Positions 1 to 8,232 of a DNA stretch of 40,083 bases are shown here, piece by piece; the stretch's first letter is position 1, and every line of letters starts with the position of its first letter. A program made the translations under genes and the position numbers. The notes beneath the pieces are model-generated. The model had not been told where the DNA came from. It searched no databases and saw only the letters and a list, made by a program, of their open reading frames with translations. The DNA is from Myxococcota bacterium. GTDB lineage: Bacteria; Myxococcota_C; UBA6777. The stretch is from positions 1-40,083 of the forward strand of contig CAUJFU010000136.1 of the NCBI GenBank assembly GCA_963169055.1, in the 5' to 3' direction.

Positions 1-62
1 CCGCGCTCCCTTGTGGGGTGTGGGGTGAAGCCCCACCAAAACCATCCAACTGCTTAAGTCCT
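1..62 (+). repeat. Two-hairpin dispersed repeat, copy E (partial, cut by window edge)
   Basis: This is the right-hand part of a repeat seen in four more places (13606-13732, 28021-28145, 29144-29266, 35546-35666). It carries the hairpin GTGGGGTGAAGCCCCAC, followed by the tail ACTGCTTAAGTCCT, which matches the tail of the 28 kb copy at all but one base. It lies just downstream of the stop codon of the TldD-like gene, so it could also act in 3'-end formation, although no T-run follows the hairpin. Confidence 0.7.
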
Positions 63-70
63 GCCAACAG

Positions 71-1861
71 TCACTTCGAAGCGAAGGGGCTTGGGAGCAT
101 CCGAGGCTTTTTCTGATCGATCTTGACGCGCTGAAACTCGACGGTTTTCAGCAAGAGGCTTGGTGCGATGGCTGACACAGGAACATAACCTGATTCGGCC
201 CCGCAAAAGCCGTTGAATACGCCATAATCGTCGCCCGTTGCGATGATATTGTTGACGACCGTTAGGGGGGTTCCGATCATCTCAAGCCCTTTGACGAGGG
301 TTTGCTCGCCCGTTTTGGCGTCGATACGCAGGACAAGATTGGGTCGGTTTTTGAAGGATTGGATATCGTAGGTGCTGGTGTGGGTATAGCCACCCGAAGA
401 TTTTCCGATGATAAAGGCGTAAGGTTTGCCCTGTTTTCGGGCTTCTTCGATCAACATCGCACGGAGTTGTTGGATGGAATAAGCGCGATGGCTGCGCACC
501 AACAGGTTTCCTTGACGGCTGACAGGATTTGCGCCAAAGACGCCGCGTCCGTGGGCGTTGGATCGCTTGAATTGATCGATAGGTTTGCGCGAAAGCAAGA
601 AGTTTTGTAGGACGCCTTCTTTGATCAACGAAACGGGTTGGGAACGCACGCCCTGCTCGTCGACGAGATAATGGCCGTTGAGAGGGGTGTCTTGCCAACG
701 GCGAAGGGTGGGATCGTCCAGAACGGAAAGGAAAGAGGGGATAATCTTTTTGCCGATCTTGGAGCGAAAGGTGCGTCCGTCCGATTCGTTCAGCATCCGC
801 TGCGCTTCGAGACGATGCCCAAGGGCCTCGTGAAACAACACACCGGCCACATCATTGAGCAAGATCGCGGGTGCTTCGATGGGTTCGGCTTCGGGTGCGT
901 TGCTGAGATCGACGATCTCTTGGAGTGCGCTTTGCGTGATGGCTGTGAGTTGCTTTTCATCGGGGAGGCCGGCCTCGGTGTCGAAATAAGCCAGCCGGGT
1001 GTTGGAGAGGTATTCTTTTTTTGCCGAGAGATAGGACACTTGGACGACGTACATATACAGGGTTTTGTGTTGAATGACCGCGCTTCCATCGCTATCCACC
1101 GTCACCACAGCGCCCTGCTGGCCGCCCAAAGAGATCGTTGCTTTGACGATGCGGGGATCTTTGAGCGAAAACAGCGAGACCTTCTTGGCGATCTTTTTCC
1201 ATTTCTTCATATCAAAGCGAAGAATTGGCGGAGCATCGGTAAGGAGGATGCGCTGTTCTTTGGAGAAATCGCCGCTTTTGTCCTTGATTTCGACTTTGAG
1301 ACTTTGGACGTAGCGTTTGCGATGGTACTGCGCAAGGCTCTCTTTGTATTCGCGATCCGCAAGCTGCCACAGGCGTTTGCGCAAGGTGGGTTCGTCGAGT
1401 TCTTTGGAAAAGCTGGAGGGGAATTGGAGAAGGTGTCGATAGATCTGCCAGTCGCGCCCGTCAGGTCCGGTGTTATCGCGTTGGTGGTCACCGATGCGAA
1501 TGGACACTTGAAGTTGGTATTTTGGGGATTTTCGATTGTCTTCTTGTTTAAGGATCACCCCGTCGCTGGCTTGAAGAGAAACCGATTGGCTGCGGAGCAA
1601 GCGAAAGCTCGCATAATAGGCCCGAGGCAGCTTTTGGGCGCGGAAAAAGATCATGTACCGCTGGAGTTCTTCGCGCAAGATCGACTGGTATCGTTGGAGA
1701 GACGCGAGGGAACGGGCTTGTTTTTGAGCGTCGGTCTGTTTGGGCGAAGCGGACTTTGAGGCGGCAGGAGGATGCGCAAAGGCCGAAGAGACGGAGACAA
1801 GCAATCCGAAAGCGATCAGACAACAGCGAATGGATGCGGAGGTTCGGGTGGTTTGGGTCAT
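71..1861 (-). CDS. Secreted TldD/PmbA-family metalloprotease-like protein
   Basis: A 596-residue protein of the TldD/PmbA (modulator of DNA gyrase) family. TldD and PmbA (TldE) are known as a cytosolic heterodimeric zinc protease that degrades unfolded peptides and matures microcin B17 and other RiPPs. The zinc-binding HExxxH helix is visible as HEALGH at residues 344-349 after the typical LLNDVAGVLF strand, and the C-terminal half has the usual glycine-rich TldD pattern. Unlike the classical proteins it begins with a signal peptide (charged start, hydrophobic AFGLLVSVSSAFA, likely cleavage near residue 29). The ATG at 1861 was chosen because GGAG lies 6 bases upstream and the signal peptide starts there; an upstream in-frame extension to 2083 would run into the next gene. 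It follows the Omp85 gene by 32 bp and is probably its operon partner. No PmbA partner is present. The family is clear; export is inferred from the N-terminus. Confidence 0.9.
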   Translation of the reverse strand: MTQTTRTSASIRCCLIAFGLLVSVSSAFAHPPAASKSASPKQTDAQKQARSLASLQRYQSILREELQRYMIFFRAQKLPRAYYASFRLLRSQSVSLQASDGVILKQEDNRKSPKYQLQVSIRIGDHQRDNTGPDGRDWQIYRHLLQFPSSFSKELDEPTLRKRLWQLADREYKESLAQYHRKRYVQSLKVEIKDKSGDFSKEQRILLTDAPPILRFDMKKWKKIAKKVSLFSLKDPRIVKATISLGGQQGAVVTVDSDGSAVIQHKTLYMYVVQVSYLSAKKEYLSNTRLAYFDTEAGLPDEKQLTAITQSALQEIVDLSNAPEAEPIEAPAILLNDVAGVLFHEALGHRLEAQRMLNESDGRTFRSKIGKKIIPSFLSVLDDPTLRRWQDTPLNGHYLVDEQGVRSQPVSLIKEGVLQNFLLSRKPIDQFKRSNAHGRGVFGANPVSRQGNLLVRSHRAYSIQQLRAMLIEEARKQGKPYAFIIGKSSGGYTHTSTYDIQSFKNRPNLVLRIDAKTGEQTLVKGLEMIGTPLTVVNNIIATGDDYGVFNGFCGAESGYVPVSAIAPSLLLKTVEFQRVKIDQKKPRMLPSPFASK

Positions 1862-1893
1862 GAAAACTCCTTGTTGTGGAGGGCAGGAAAAGC

Positions 1894-4800
1894 CTAGAAA
1901 GCTTCTCCGATAGAAAAGTGAAATTGCCAGTCGCGCTGGAGAGGATAGCGATCGGCGTCTGGGAAAAGACGCCAAGCGATATCCAGCCGGATGGCTCCGA
2001 TCACGGTGTGATAACGGATGCCAAAGCCAAGACTCCAGCTTGGGCTGAGATCCGAGGGCGGGGCATTCTTGGCATCGTCCCAAAAACGACGTTCCAATTG
2101 AACCACGCCCACATCGGCAAACAAGACGATCCCAAGCGAACTGACGAGAAAAGAAAGCGGGATGCGAAGCTCCAACGATCCGTAGATCTCTTGTTCACCA
2201 CCCATCGGGATCACTTGGACGATGGTATCGGACACAGGGCCATATTCACCGCGTCGGCCATCTTGCGAAAGCGAATCGTTGTAGCGCGCCATATCACGAA
2301 AGCGATCGAGCGCGTTGCGCCCCGTTTGTTCGCGACAACGAACGCCACCTGTCGCGCTTCCAGCACCCGAAAGCGTGATCGCATCGCCTGTGCGGATGCG
2401 AAAGTCGGTGATGCCGCCTTCTCCGCTGGAGGTGTTGGTTTCGACGTAGTTGGGGTTCGCGCCTTGAAAGCTTCGTTGGCACGCCAAAGGCCCGAGATAC
2501 CGAGCTGTCCAGCCTCGCACACTGTTTGCGCCCCCAAGATAAAAGCGCTGCGTCAAGGGGCTTCGATACACAACGCTCGATGTGCGTTTGTCTTCGTCGG
2601 TGATGCCGAAGTTAGGGGGCGAATCACCGATCAAGCGCGTGGAAAACAACACGCCGTACTGAAAGCGCCCTGCGAGGATGACCTTGTCAGGGCCGAGGGT
2701 GGCGAGAGGGATGTAGAAACTGAGTTCGGGTGCAGCTTTGAAATAGGCGTAGGTACCAAGGGCTTGTTGGAGTGTGATCTTGAATTCAAACCCGCTGATG
2801 CGGCGGATCGGATCGTTGAGCCAACTCCAGATCAGTTGTTGCTCAAGGTACGCAAAGGCATAGGTTTCGCGCTCTCTTGGGAGCAAGACATTTTGCACGT
2901 TTGCAAGCTCCCCGTTGAGACTGATGGTGCCTTGGATCGTACCAAAGGTCGGACTCACAAGTAGCGGATAAGAGACGCTCGCCGAAGGAACCAATCGCCA
3001 AAAGTCGGCATCACCGATCTGTTGGGTATAGCTCCCAAGCAAACGCAAGCGAAAGTCGCCTTGGCGCTCGTTGGCAAAAAAAGGCTGCACAAACGAGGCA
3101 GACCCCGTCACATCGGGGCCCGAGTCGATCCGCCGAAGCACATCAGGAAGAAACGACCAACCGGGCCGAAGTTGAAGCTCTAATCGCCCCAACTCACCGA
3201 TGTTATGAATCGTGATGCTACCACTCACTTCTATCTGGTTGCGTTGTCCGTCGATCACAATACCGCCCCCAAACTTCCCAAGCCCGGGTCGATCTTCCCG
3301 AAGTTCGAGGGTGATGGGGATACTGACTTGTTCATTGAGCGCTCGGAAGGCCTGTTCTTCGAGAACAGCGGAGGCTTGAAACTCTTTGTCGAGCAAGGCG
3401 GTTTCTTTTTGAAGGGCCTGTTCTTGGAGCAAGAGAGGATCAAGTTGCTTTTGTGTGAGTTGGATCGCGTTGATATCGTTGAAGAGTTCGATCATCTCGT
3501 CTTGAAGAGGCGTGATCGCGGTGCGCGACTTGTTTTTTTCGCGGTGGGCTTTGCGAAATACACGAAGCTCTTTTGTGGCTTCGCCAATCAAGCGAGCCAC
3601 ATCTTGTTTTTGGATCTCGATCTCGCCCGATCTTGGGACAAAAAGCGGCGGAGGCTGTTGTTGTTCGCGTTTGGCGCGTGCGATCTGAAAAGCGCGGTAG
3701 CTGGTTTCGAGACGCGCTTTTTGTTCATAATACCGCTCGATCCAAGACTGTTTTTGAGCAGCCAGCTTTTCAAGGAGGGCCTTGTTTTGGTTTTGTTTTT
3801 CTGTTTTTTGGAGGCGGATATCACGGGCTTGTCGGATCTGATTGCGCAAGAAGGTTTGTCGAGCGCGAACGCCTGTAATATCGGGCTTAAAGTCGACTGC
3901 GCTAAACAGCCCAAGCCCTGACAGAGTGCGTTGGGTTTGAATCAACGTCTGGATCTTGTAGATCTGGCCTTTTTTGAACTTGATGTAGTTGCGCAACGCC
4001 TTGTAGTTGACACGCGGAGGATACGAGCGCCCGTCGATCATCAGAGGCAAAGGCTTGAGGGCGATCTCCCCAAAGCGGCAAGAAGGGCCGCTATTGATGA
4101 TCAAACGCACCTTGACCGCCGTCCCCGAGCGCGTCGGCGTAGAGACAGCGGTATCGGGGCTTTCAGCGGCGGGCGGACGATCAGAGGGTGGGGTCTGTTC
4201 GGATATCTTGGGCGCTTTTTGGGGACTGGCCTTGCTCTCCAAGGCCACATCCTTTTCGATGACGACTTCACCCGTAAATTCCGCAAGGGCGAAACTGGCG
4301 TCTTGGAGACGCTGCACCACGGCAGCCTTGATATTTTGGTAGTCTGGCGTCGAAAAGCTCTCGCCCTTCTTGATTTTTAATCCCTGCAAGATCTCCGCTT
4401 TGAAAACTTCTTCGATCTTGCGACGCCAAGCGACTTTTGCGCGTAACGAGGGAATCTTGCCTTTGCCATTCCAGAGTTTGAGTTGAACCAGTTTTTTTGC
4501 GACGTACTCATCCGGCAAGCGCCCCAACTGCCAAACGATCTCCGCATCGGTCAAAAGCTCGGCCTGTGGGCCTTCTTGGATCTGAAAGATCACACGAACC
4601 CGTTGATAGGGACGATACGTGTTCTGTTGCGTCAGGATGATCGGAGAATGGGGAGCCTCTTCGACTTTTGCGCGATAAAACCCGTGGTAGCGATAAGCAT
4701 TTTGCAGACGTTGAAGATCAGCCCGAACGATGGCCTTGTTGTAGACGGTATATTGGCCCGAAGCGCGAAGTCTTGTTGTGCGCGCAAAAAACGCCGTAGG

Positions 4801-4986
4801 AGCCGTCTCAATGGCTTTTTGAAGCGTCGAGGATGAGAGTTTTTTGTTGCCTTGAAAGTCAACGCCCCAGATTACTTGAGGAATCGCTCCGAGTCGAGTG
4901 GGTTTGGGTAAACTCGTACATCCGCTCAGAAACAAAGAACAGACCACCAACCATCGAGCGAATAGAGCGGCAGGATCAGGCTTCAT
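1894..4986 (-). CDS. Omp85 (BamA/TamA-like) outer-membrane protein with lipobox and coiled-coil insertion
   Basis: A 1030-residue Omp85-superfamily protein. The N-terminus has a hydrophobic signal ending in a lipobox (LSGC, Cys near residue 23), which would make it a lipoprotein. POTRA-like segments follow (for example the GVDFQGNKKLSSSTLQKAIE region near residue 40 and a second at about residues 290-370). The C-terminal ~400 residues form the 16-strand barrel of the bacterial surface antigen family, with the FYLGGANSVRGW motif (the VRGF/Y loop typical of Omp85) and a terminal phenylalanine. Between POTRA and barrel, at about residues 380-560, is an unusual Lys/Glu/Gln-rich stretch predicted to be coiled coil. 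Family members insert or translocate proteins at the outer membrane. It heads a two-gene operon with the secreted TldD-like protein. The ATG at 4986 precedes the signal peptide directly; the ribosome-binding site is weak. Whether it is a second BamA, a TamA or a specialised translocator cannot be decided here. Confidence 0.9.
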   Translation of the reverse strand: MKPDPAALFARWLVVCSLFLSGCTSLPKPTRLGAIPQVIWGVDFQGNKKLSSSTLQKAIETAPTAFFARTTRLRASGQYTVYNKAIVRADLQRLQNAYRYHGFYRAKVEEAPHSPIILTQQNTYRPYQRVRVIFQIQEGPQAELLTDAEIVWQLGRLPDEYVAKKLVQLKLWNGKGKIPSLRAKVAWRRKIEEVFKAEILQGLKIKKGESFSTPDYQNIKAAVVQRLQDASFALAEFTGEVVIEKDVALESKASPQKAPKISEQTPPSDRPPAAESPDTAVSTPTRSGTAVKVRLIINSGPSCRFGEIALKPLPLMIDGRSYPPRVNYKALRNYIKFKKGQIYKIQTLIQTQRTLSGLGLFSAVDFKPDITGVRARQTFLRNQIRQARDIRLQKTEKQNQNKALLEKLAAQKQSWIERYYEQKARLETSYRAFQIARAKREQQQPPPLFVPRSGEIEIQKQDVARLIGEATKELRVFRKAHREKNKSRTAITPLQDEMIELFNDINAIQLTQKQLDPLLLQEQALQKETALLDKEFQASAVLEEQAFRALNEQVSIPITLELREDRPGLGKFGGGIVIDGQRNQIEVSGSITIHNIGELGRLELQLRPGWSFLPDVLRRIDSGPDVTGSASFVQPFFANERQGDFRLRLLGSYTQQIGDADFWRLVPSASVSYPLLVSPTFGTIQGTISLNGELANVQNVLLPRERETYAFAYLEQQLIWSWLNDPIRRISGFEFKITLQQALGTYAYFKAAPELSFYIPLATLGPDKVILAGRFQYGVLFSTRLIGDSPPNFGITDEDKRTSSVVYRSPLTQRFYLGGANSVRGWTARYLGPLACQRSFQGANPNYVETNTSSGEGGITDFRIRTGDAITLSGAGSATGGVRCREQTGRNALDRFRDMARYNDSLSQDGRRGEYGPVSDTIVQVIPMGGEQEIYGSLELRIPLSFLVSSLGIVLFADVGVVQLERRFWDDAKNAPPSDLSPSWSLGFGIRYHTVIGAIRLDIAWRLFPDADRYPLQRDWQFHFSIGEAF

Positions 4987-5644
4987 CGTCGTTTTGTTAC
5001 CTACAACATGAGGTCAAGAGAAACATCGAGTATGCTCTAGCCCCCCTTGGTACCGAGCGATTCGTACAAAAGAACGCCCAAGGAAGCAGGATATCGCGTT
5101 TAGGTTCGTGGATCCTGCCCGTTGCGTCAAGGAGCGATTAAAAGAATCCGTCACCGAGCGCACCGAACAGACATCGTGGGATGGTTTTGTGGGTGAGACA
5201 TTTTTCACGCAGAGGACTCTGCCGCTTGGAATGTCCGCCATCTGCGCGAAGGAGCAAAGCTTGGGCAAGGATTGGAGCAGGGATGCTCCACAGATCGACG
5301 TTCCAGCGAAAGAGCCGCACGCAAAAAGGCAGACGGACAGATCATAGACAGAGATGGCACAATTTATGATGAGGGCGCATCCCCACAAGCAGAACGCTGC
5401 CTCCCAAGACGGTCCTCGAACAGATCGAGAACGGATCGAGGAGTGTCCCCAAAAGACATGCTGTTTGTCGAAGCGAAAAGCGCCAAGCAGCGGTCTTTTT
5501 GGAAAAAGAAGATACAAAAGGCAAGCAAGATCGTTGAAAAGAGACTCGCGGTTGGGCTATACAAGACGGCCTGTGCGAGATCAGCAAAGAGAAAGAACCA
5601 AGGTTCGCGAAAAACACCGCGACCGCGTCGAGGAGTGATAGGCC
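4987..5644. other. 658-bp region between divergent genes, no convincing gene
   Basis: This stretch separates the Omp85 gene (minus) from the small barrel protein (plus), so promoters for both should lie here. Several overlapping open frames of 60-180 codons exist on both strands, but they overlap one another, have arginine- or cysteine-rich composition without domain-like patterns, and lack good ribosome-binding sites. I saw no tRNA, riboswitch or repeat. A short cysteine-rich product on the minus strand (5014-5517) cannot be fully excluded. Confidence 0.5.
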
Positions 5645-6244
5645 ATGAAAAAGTTGCTGTTTTGGATCCCGTTGGCTTGCCTGTTTTGGGTTTCGTTGCC
5701 CGCTCAAGAAGCCGAGGCTTATTGGGGCTATCGCAACTATACCGTAGAACGCCAAACCTTTCGTCCGCGTTTTTCTGTGACGCTTGCGGGCGGTCTACAC
5801 TTTGTGGACTTTTTTGACAACGGCTCTTACGGATTCACGTACGGTTTGATCGAAGCGGGTGGTCACTTGTGGGTTCATCCCAATATCTCGATCGACTTGA
5901 ACGTCGGGGGACACCTGACCGCAAACAACTGGAGCGGCCAAGGATGGGGCTATTTGAGCATCAAGCCGGGTGCGCGCTTCCGTTTTGGTATCTTTTACTT
6001 GCGGGCAGCCGTGGATCTTGGGTTTGGTTCCCCCCAAGTCTCGCCAACCACCGCAACCGATATGCGCTCGCGCAGCAAAGAAAGCTCGCTGTTTTTGTTT
6101 GGTATCCTGATGGGCGCAGGATTGCGCATCCCTGTGAGCCGCCATGTTCGGGTGTTTGGAGAGCTGACCTACCAGTTCAACTTCTCTCCTGATCCGCTGT
6201 ATATGCCGTTCTACGGCCAAGTCGGTGTTGAAGTCGTTTTCTAA
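5645..6244 (+). CDS. Small outer-membrane beta-barrel protein
   Basis: A 199-residue protein with a clear Sec signal peptide (MKKLLFWIPLACLFWVSLPA, cleavage after the AEA near residue 25). The mature part is made of alternating aromatic/glycine strands such as FSVTLAGGLHFVDFF, GLIEAGGHLWV and ISIDLNVGGHL, and ends in VGVEVVF; a terminal Phe is typical of outer-membrane barrels recognised by the BAM complex. Size and pattern fit an 8-stranded OmpA/OmpW-type or 'outer membrane beta-barrel domain' protein of unknown cargo. The ATG at 5645 has GGAG about 10 bases upstream. The HEPN/ATPase gene starts 95 bp downstream on the same strand. The role is unknown. Confidence 0.82.
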   Translation: MKKLLFWIPLACLFWVSLPAQEAEAYWGYRNYTVERQTFRPRFSVTLAGGLHFVDFFDNGSYGFTYGLIEAGGHLWVHPNISIDLNVGGHLTANNWSGQGWGYLSIKPGARFRFGIFYLRAAVDLGFGSPQVSPTTATDMRSRSKESSLFLFGILMGAGLRIPVSRHVRVFGELTYQFNFSPDPLYMPFYGQVGVEVVF

Positions 6245-6339
6245 AACCGACGCAGCGCACAAAAGGGGGAGGGTTGAGGGGAACGGAGCAATCTTCATCC
6301 TTGCGGAGGGCGTTTCATCCGTAGGAGGGTGGGTCGCAG

Positions 6340-8163
6340 GTGGAACAAACACACCATCAAGAAGACATCGAGATCTCAGAGGGCGGTTTTCCGGGTGGAT
6401 GGGGGGCCGATTCGCCCTATCGCAAGTGGCCGCAGCCTGTAGGTTCGGCGATCATCGATATGCTACAAGAACCCCCGATCAACAGTGCAGACGAGCTGGT
6501 GCATCTGCTCGAAGTATGGTTGCGCCATATCGGTCTATTGTGGATGGCGTCCTATATTCGGGGAGGATGGCACGATCCACGTCTTGATCGCCTGTTGTTT
6601 TCGATGCTGTTGGATGGAGAGCGGGATCTTTCGGTGGGCGCATGGGCTTATCTAGGATCGCAGATCTTCCACACCTATCGTCGTCATGGATGGGATGCGG
6701 ATTGGCCGCAGTTGTCGTCGTTTGATTATGGCGATCCACGCGATGAAGAATCGCGATTGTCTCGGCTGCTCCGCTATCGCAACAGTTTTGCGCATGGCAG
6801 TTTTCAAGCAGCCCTACAGGATATCTTGGAGCATCGGCGTTTTTTGTGGGAGATGATCGCAGCATTTGATGCCTTGCGTGAAGCCCCGATCTTGTTTTGG
6901 GAAAGCGAGCAAAAACGTTGGTGTTGTATGGATCTTGACGCAACACCGTGGGAAGGCGAAGTCCCCAACGAGGTGCAACACGACACACTGTACTGGCGCG
7001 TAGGGACGGGACGATGGTTCACCCTTTCGCCTTGTTGGTCGGTCCAACAAAAAACGACTCCCGCGTTGTACGCAAGCCATCCGTTTCATCTCGTGCCTTT
7101 TTCTGTGTCTCAAAGCACGGTGGCTGAACGCGAAGCAGCGTTGTCTGCTCACCCACAGATCGCAGCACATCTTCAACGATACCAGTCGATACGGATGGGG
7201 CATCTGGACGGCCATCAAACATGGGACGGGGAGACTTTGGAAGCACTCCATCCCGACACGCGAGAGAGGATCCTTGAACGCTTGCGGGGTGCGTTATCCA
7301 AAAAACAGCCCGACAAACCCAACTTTGTTTTGGTATCCGCTTACCCGGGCAGCGGGAAAAGCGCATTGGTTGGCCAAGCCGATACGTTGTTTTCGGGCTT
7401 TGATCAAGTGATCCGTTACCGCGTGGATCGGCACACTCCGTCGCTTTCGGGCAGAACCTTCGCACGTTACCTGCTGCGGAAGTTGGACTCGTATCGCGCA
7501 AAAGACGATGGCAGCGAAGAAACAGCCTCTTCTCCTGAAGAAGCCTTGCATCGGGCATTTGCAGAGTTCTCACGCCACAACAAACGCTTGTTGGTGTGTG
7601 TCGATCGTTTTCATCTGGCGTATGAATCCTTTCAAAAAGACCCTTCGATCTATGAAATCTTGTCGAATCTTCGGGGAGAATGGGCTTCAAGCCTGTGTTT
7701 CTTGTTGGCCGCCCGAACAGGATACCGCGATCATCTGATGTACGACACGGTGATCGAATTGCCCCCTGTCGAGTTCGACAAGACAGATGCTTATCCCCGT
7801 CTATTGGGGGAGTTGGGATTATTGCTGGGTGATCCAGATACTCCTTACCCACCTGACGAGGTCAGGCTACGAAGGCACCTGTTGCGGATACTCGCGGCAG
7901 AACCCCAAGCTGTGTCGGTGTTTTCGTTGTGTGATCGGCTGCACGAAGAAGCGGATCGCAGAATCCTCGATTGGACAGAAGAACAACGGTTTTCGCCGCA
8001 CATCGAGCGGATCCTCTGGGAACTGCGACCGATCCTTCGATGTGAAACGCGCCAAGAGGAAGATGGGTTTGAACGGCGGTTATACCGACCGTTTTGTGTG
8101 GGCTTTGCGCGTTATCTGGCATCGGAGATCGCGTATGGTGGCGGGAAAAGGAAGACAGGCTAG
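6340..8163 (+). CDS. HEPN-motif N-terminal domain fused to STAND-like P-loop ATPase
   Basis: A 607-residue soluble protein with no signal peptide. Residues ~35-165 are helical and contain R147-N-S-F-A-H152, which fits the Rx4-6H signature (often RN...H) of HEPN ribonuclease/dimerisation domains. A P-loop NTPase follows, with Walker A YPGSGKS (residues 335-341) and Walker B LLVCVD ending at D422, then AARTGYRD as a sensor-like motif and a helical C-terminus. The layout resembles STAND or AAA-type regulatory ATPases, in which nucleotide binding controls an effector. HEPN-ATPase fusions are known in anti-phage and stress systems, so a conflict role is a reasonable inference but unproven. The start is GTG at 6340, supported by AGGAGG at 6323-6328, 11 bases upstream. 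No toxin/antitoxin partner was recognised next to it; the neighbours are an outer-membrane protein and a convergent lipoprotein. Confidence 0.75.
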   Translation: MEQTHHQEDIEISEGGFPGGWGADSPYRKWPQPVGSAIIDMLQEPPINSADELVHLLEVWLRHIGLLWMASYIRGGWHDPRLDRLLFSMLLDGERDLSVGAWAYLGSQIFHTYRRHGWDADWPQLSSFDYGDPRDEESRLSRLLRYRNSFAHGSFQAALQDILEHRRFLWEMIAAFDALREAPILFWESEQKRWCCMDLDATPWEGEVPNEVQHDTLYWRVGTGRWFTLSPCWSVQQKTTPALYASHPFHLVPFSVSQSTVAEREAALSAHPQIAAHLQRYQSIRMGHLDGHQTWDGETLEALHPDTRERILERLRGALSKKQPDKPNFVLVSAYPGSGKSALVGQADTLFSGFDQVIRYRVDRHTPSLSGRTFARYLLRKLDSYRAKDDGSEETASSPEEALHRAFAEFSRHNKRLLVCVDRFHLAYESFQKDPSIYEILSNLRGEWASSLCFLLAARTGYRDHLMYDTVIELPPVEFDKTDAYPRLLGELGLLLGDPDTPYPPDEVRLRRHLLRILAAEPQAVSVFSLCDRLHEEADRRILDWTEEQRFSPHIERILWELRPILRCETRQEEDGFERRLYRPFCVGFARYLASEIAYGGGKRKTG

Positions 8164-8232
8164 ATCAGAACGACGAGAAGCAGGGCAGATCAAAAGCAGG
8201 GATAAAGCAGAACGCCGAGAGGTCGGGAGAGA
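8164..8232. other. Short convergent intergenic region without recognisable terminator
   Basis: The 69 bp between two convergent stop codons consist of purine-rich short repeats built around AGAAGCAG and AGATCA. I see no GC-rich hairpin followed by a T-run in either direction, so transcription from the two sides may overlap or end by Rho. Confidence 0.4.

Noticed and set aside
638-1759. 373-codon plus-strand open frame
   Set aside because: It is antisense to the TldD-like protease with its HEALGH motif; no start signal and no recognisable domain.
5014-5517. 167-codon Cys/Ser-rich minus-strand open frame in the 4987-5644 gap
   Set aside because: There is no ribosome-binding site and no clear signal peptide at its start, and competing open frames on both strands look equally random; kept only as a remote possibility in the gap entry.
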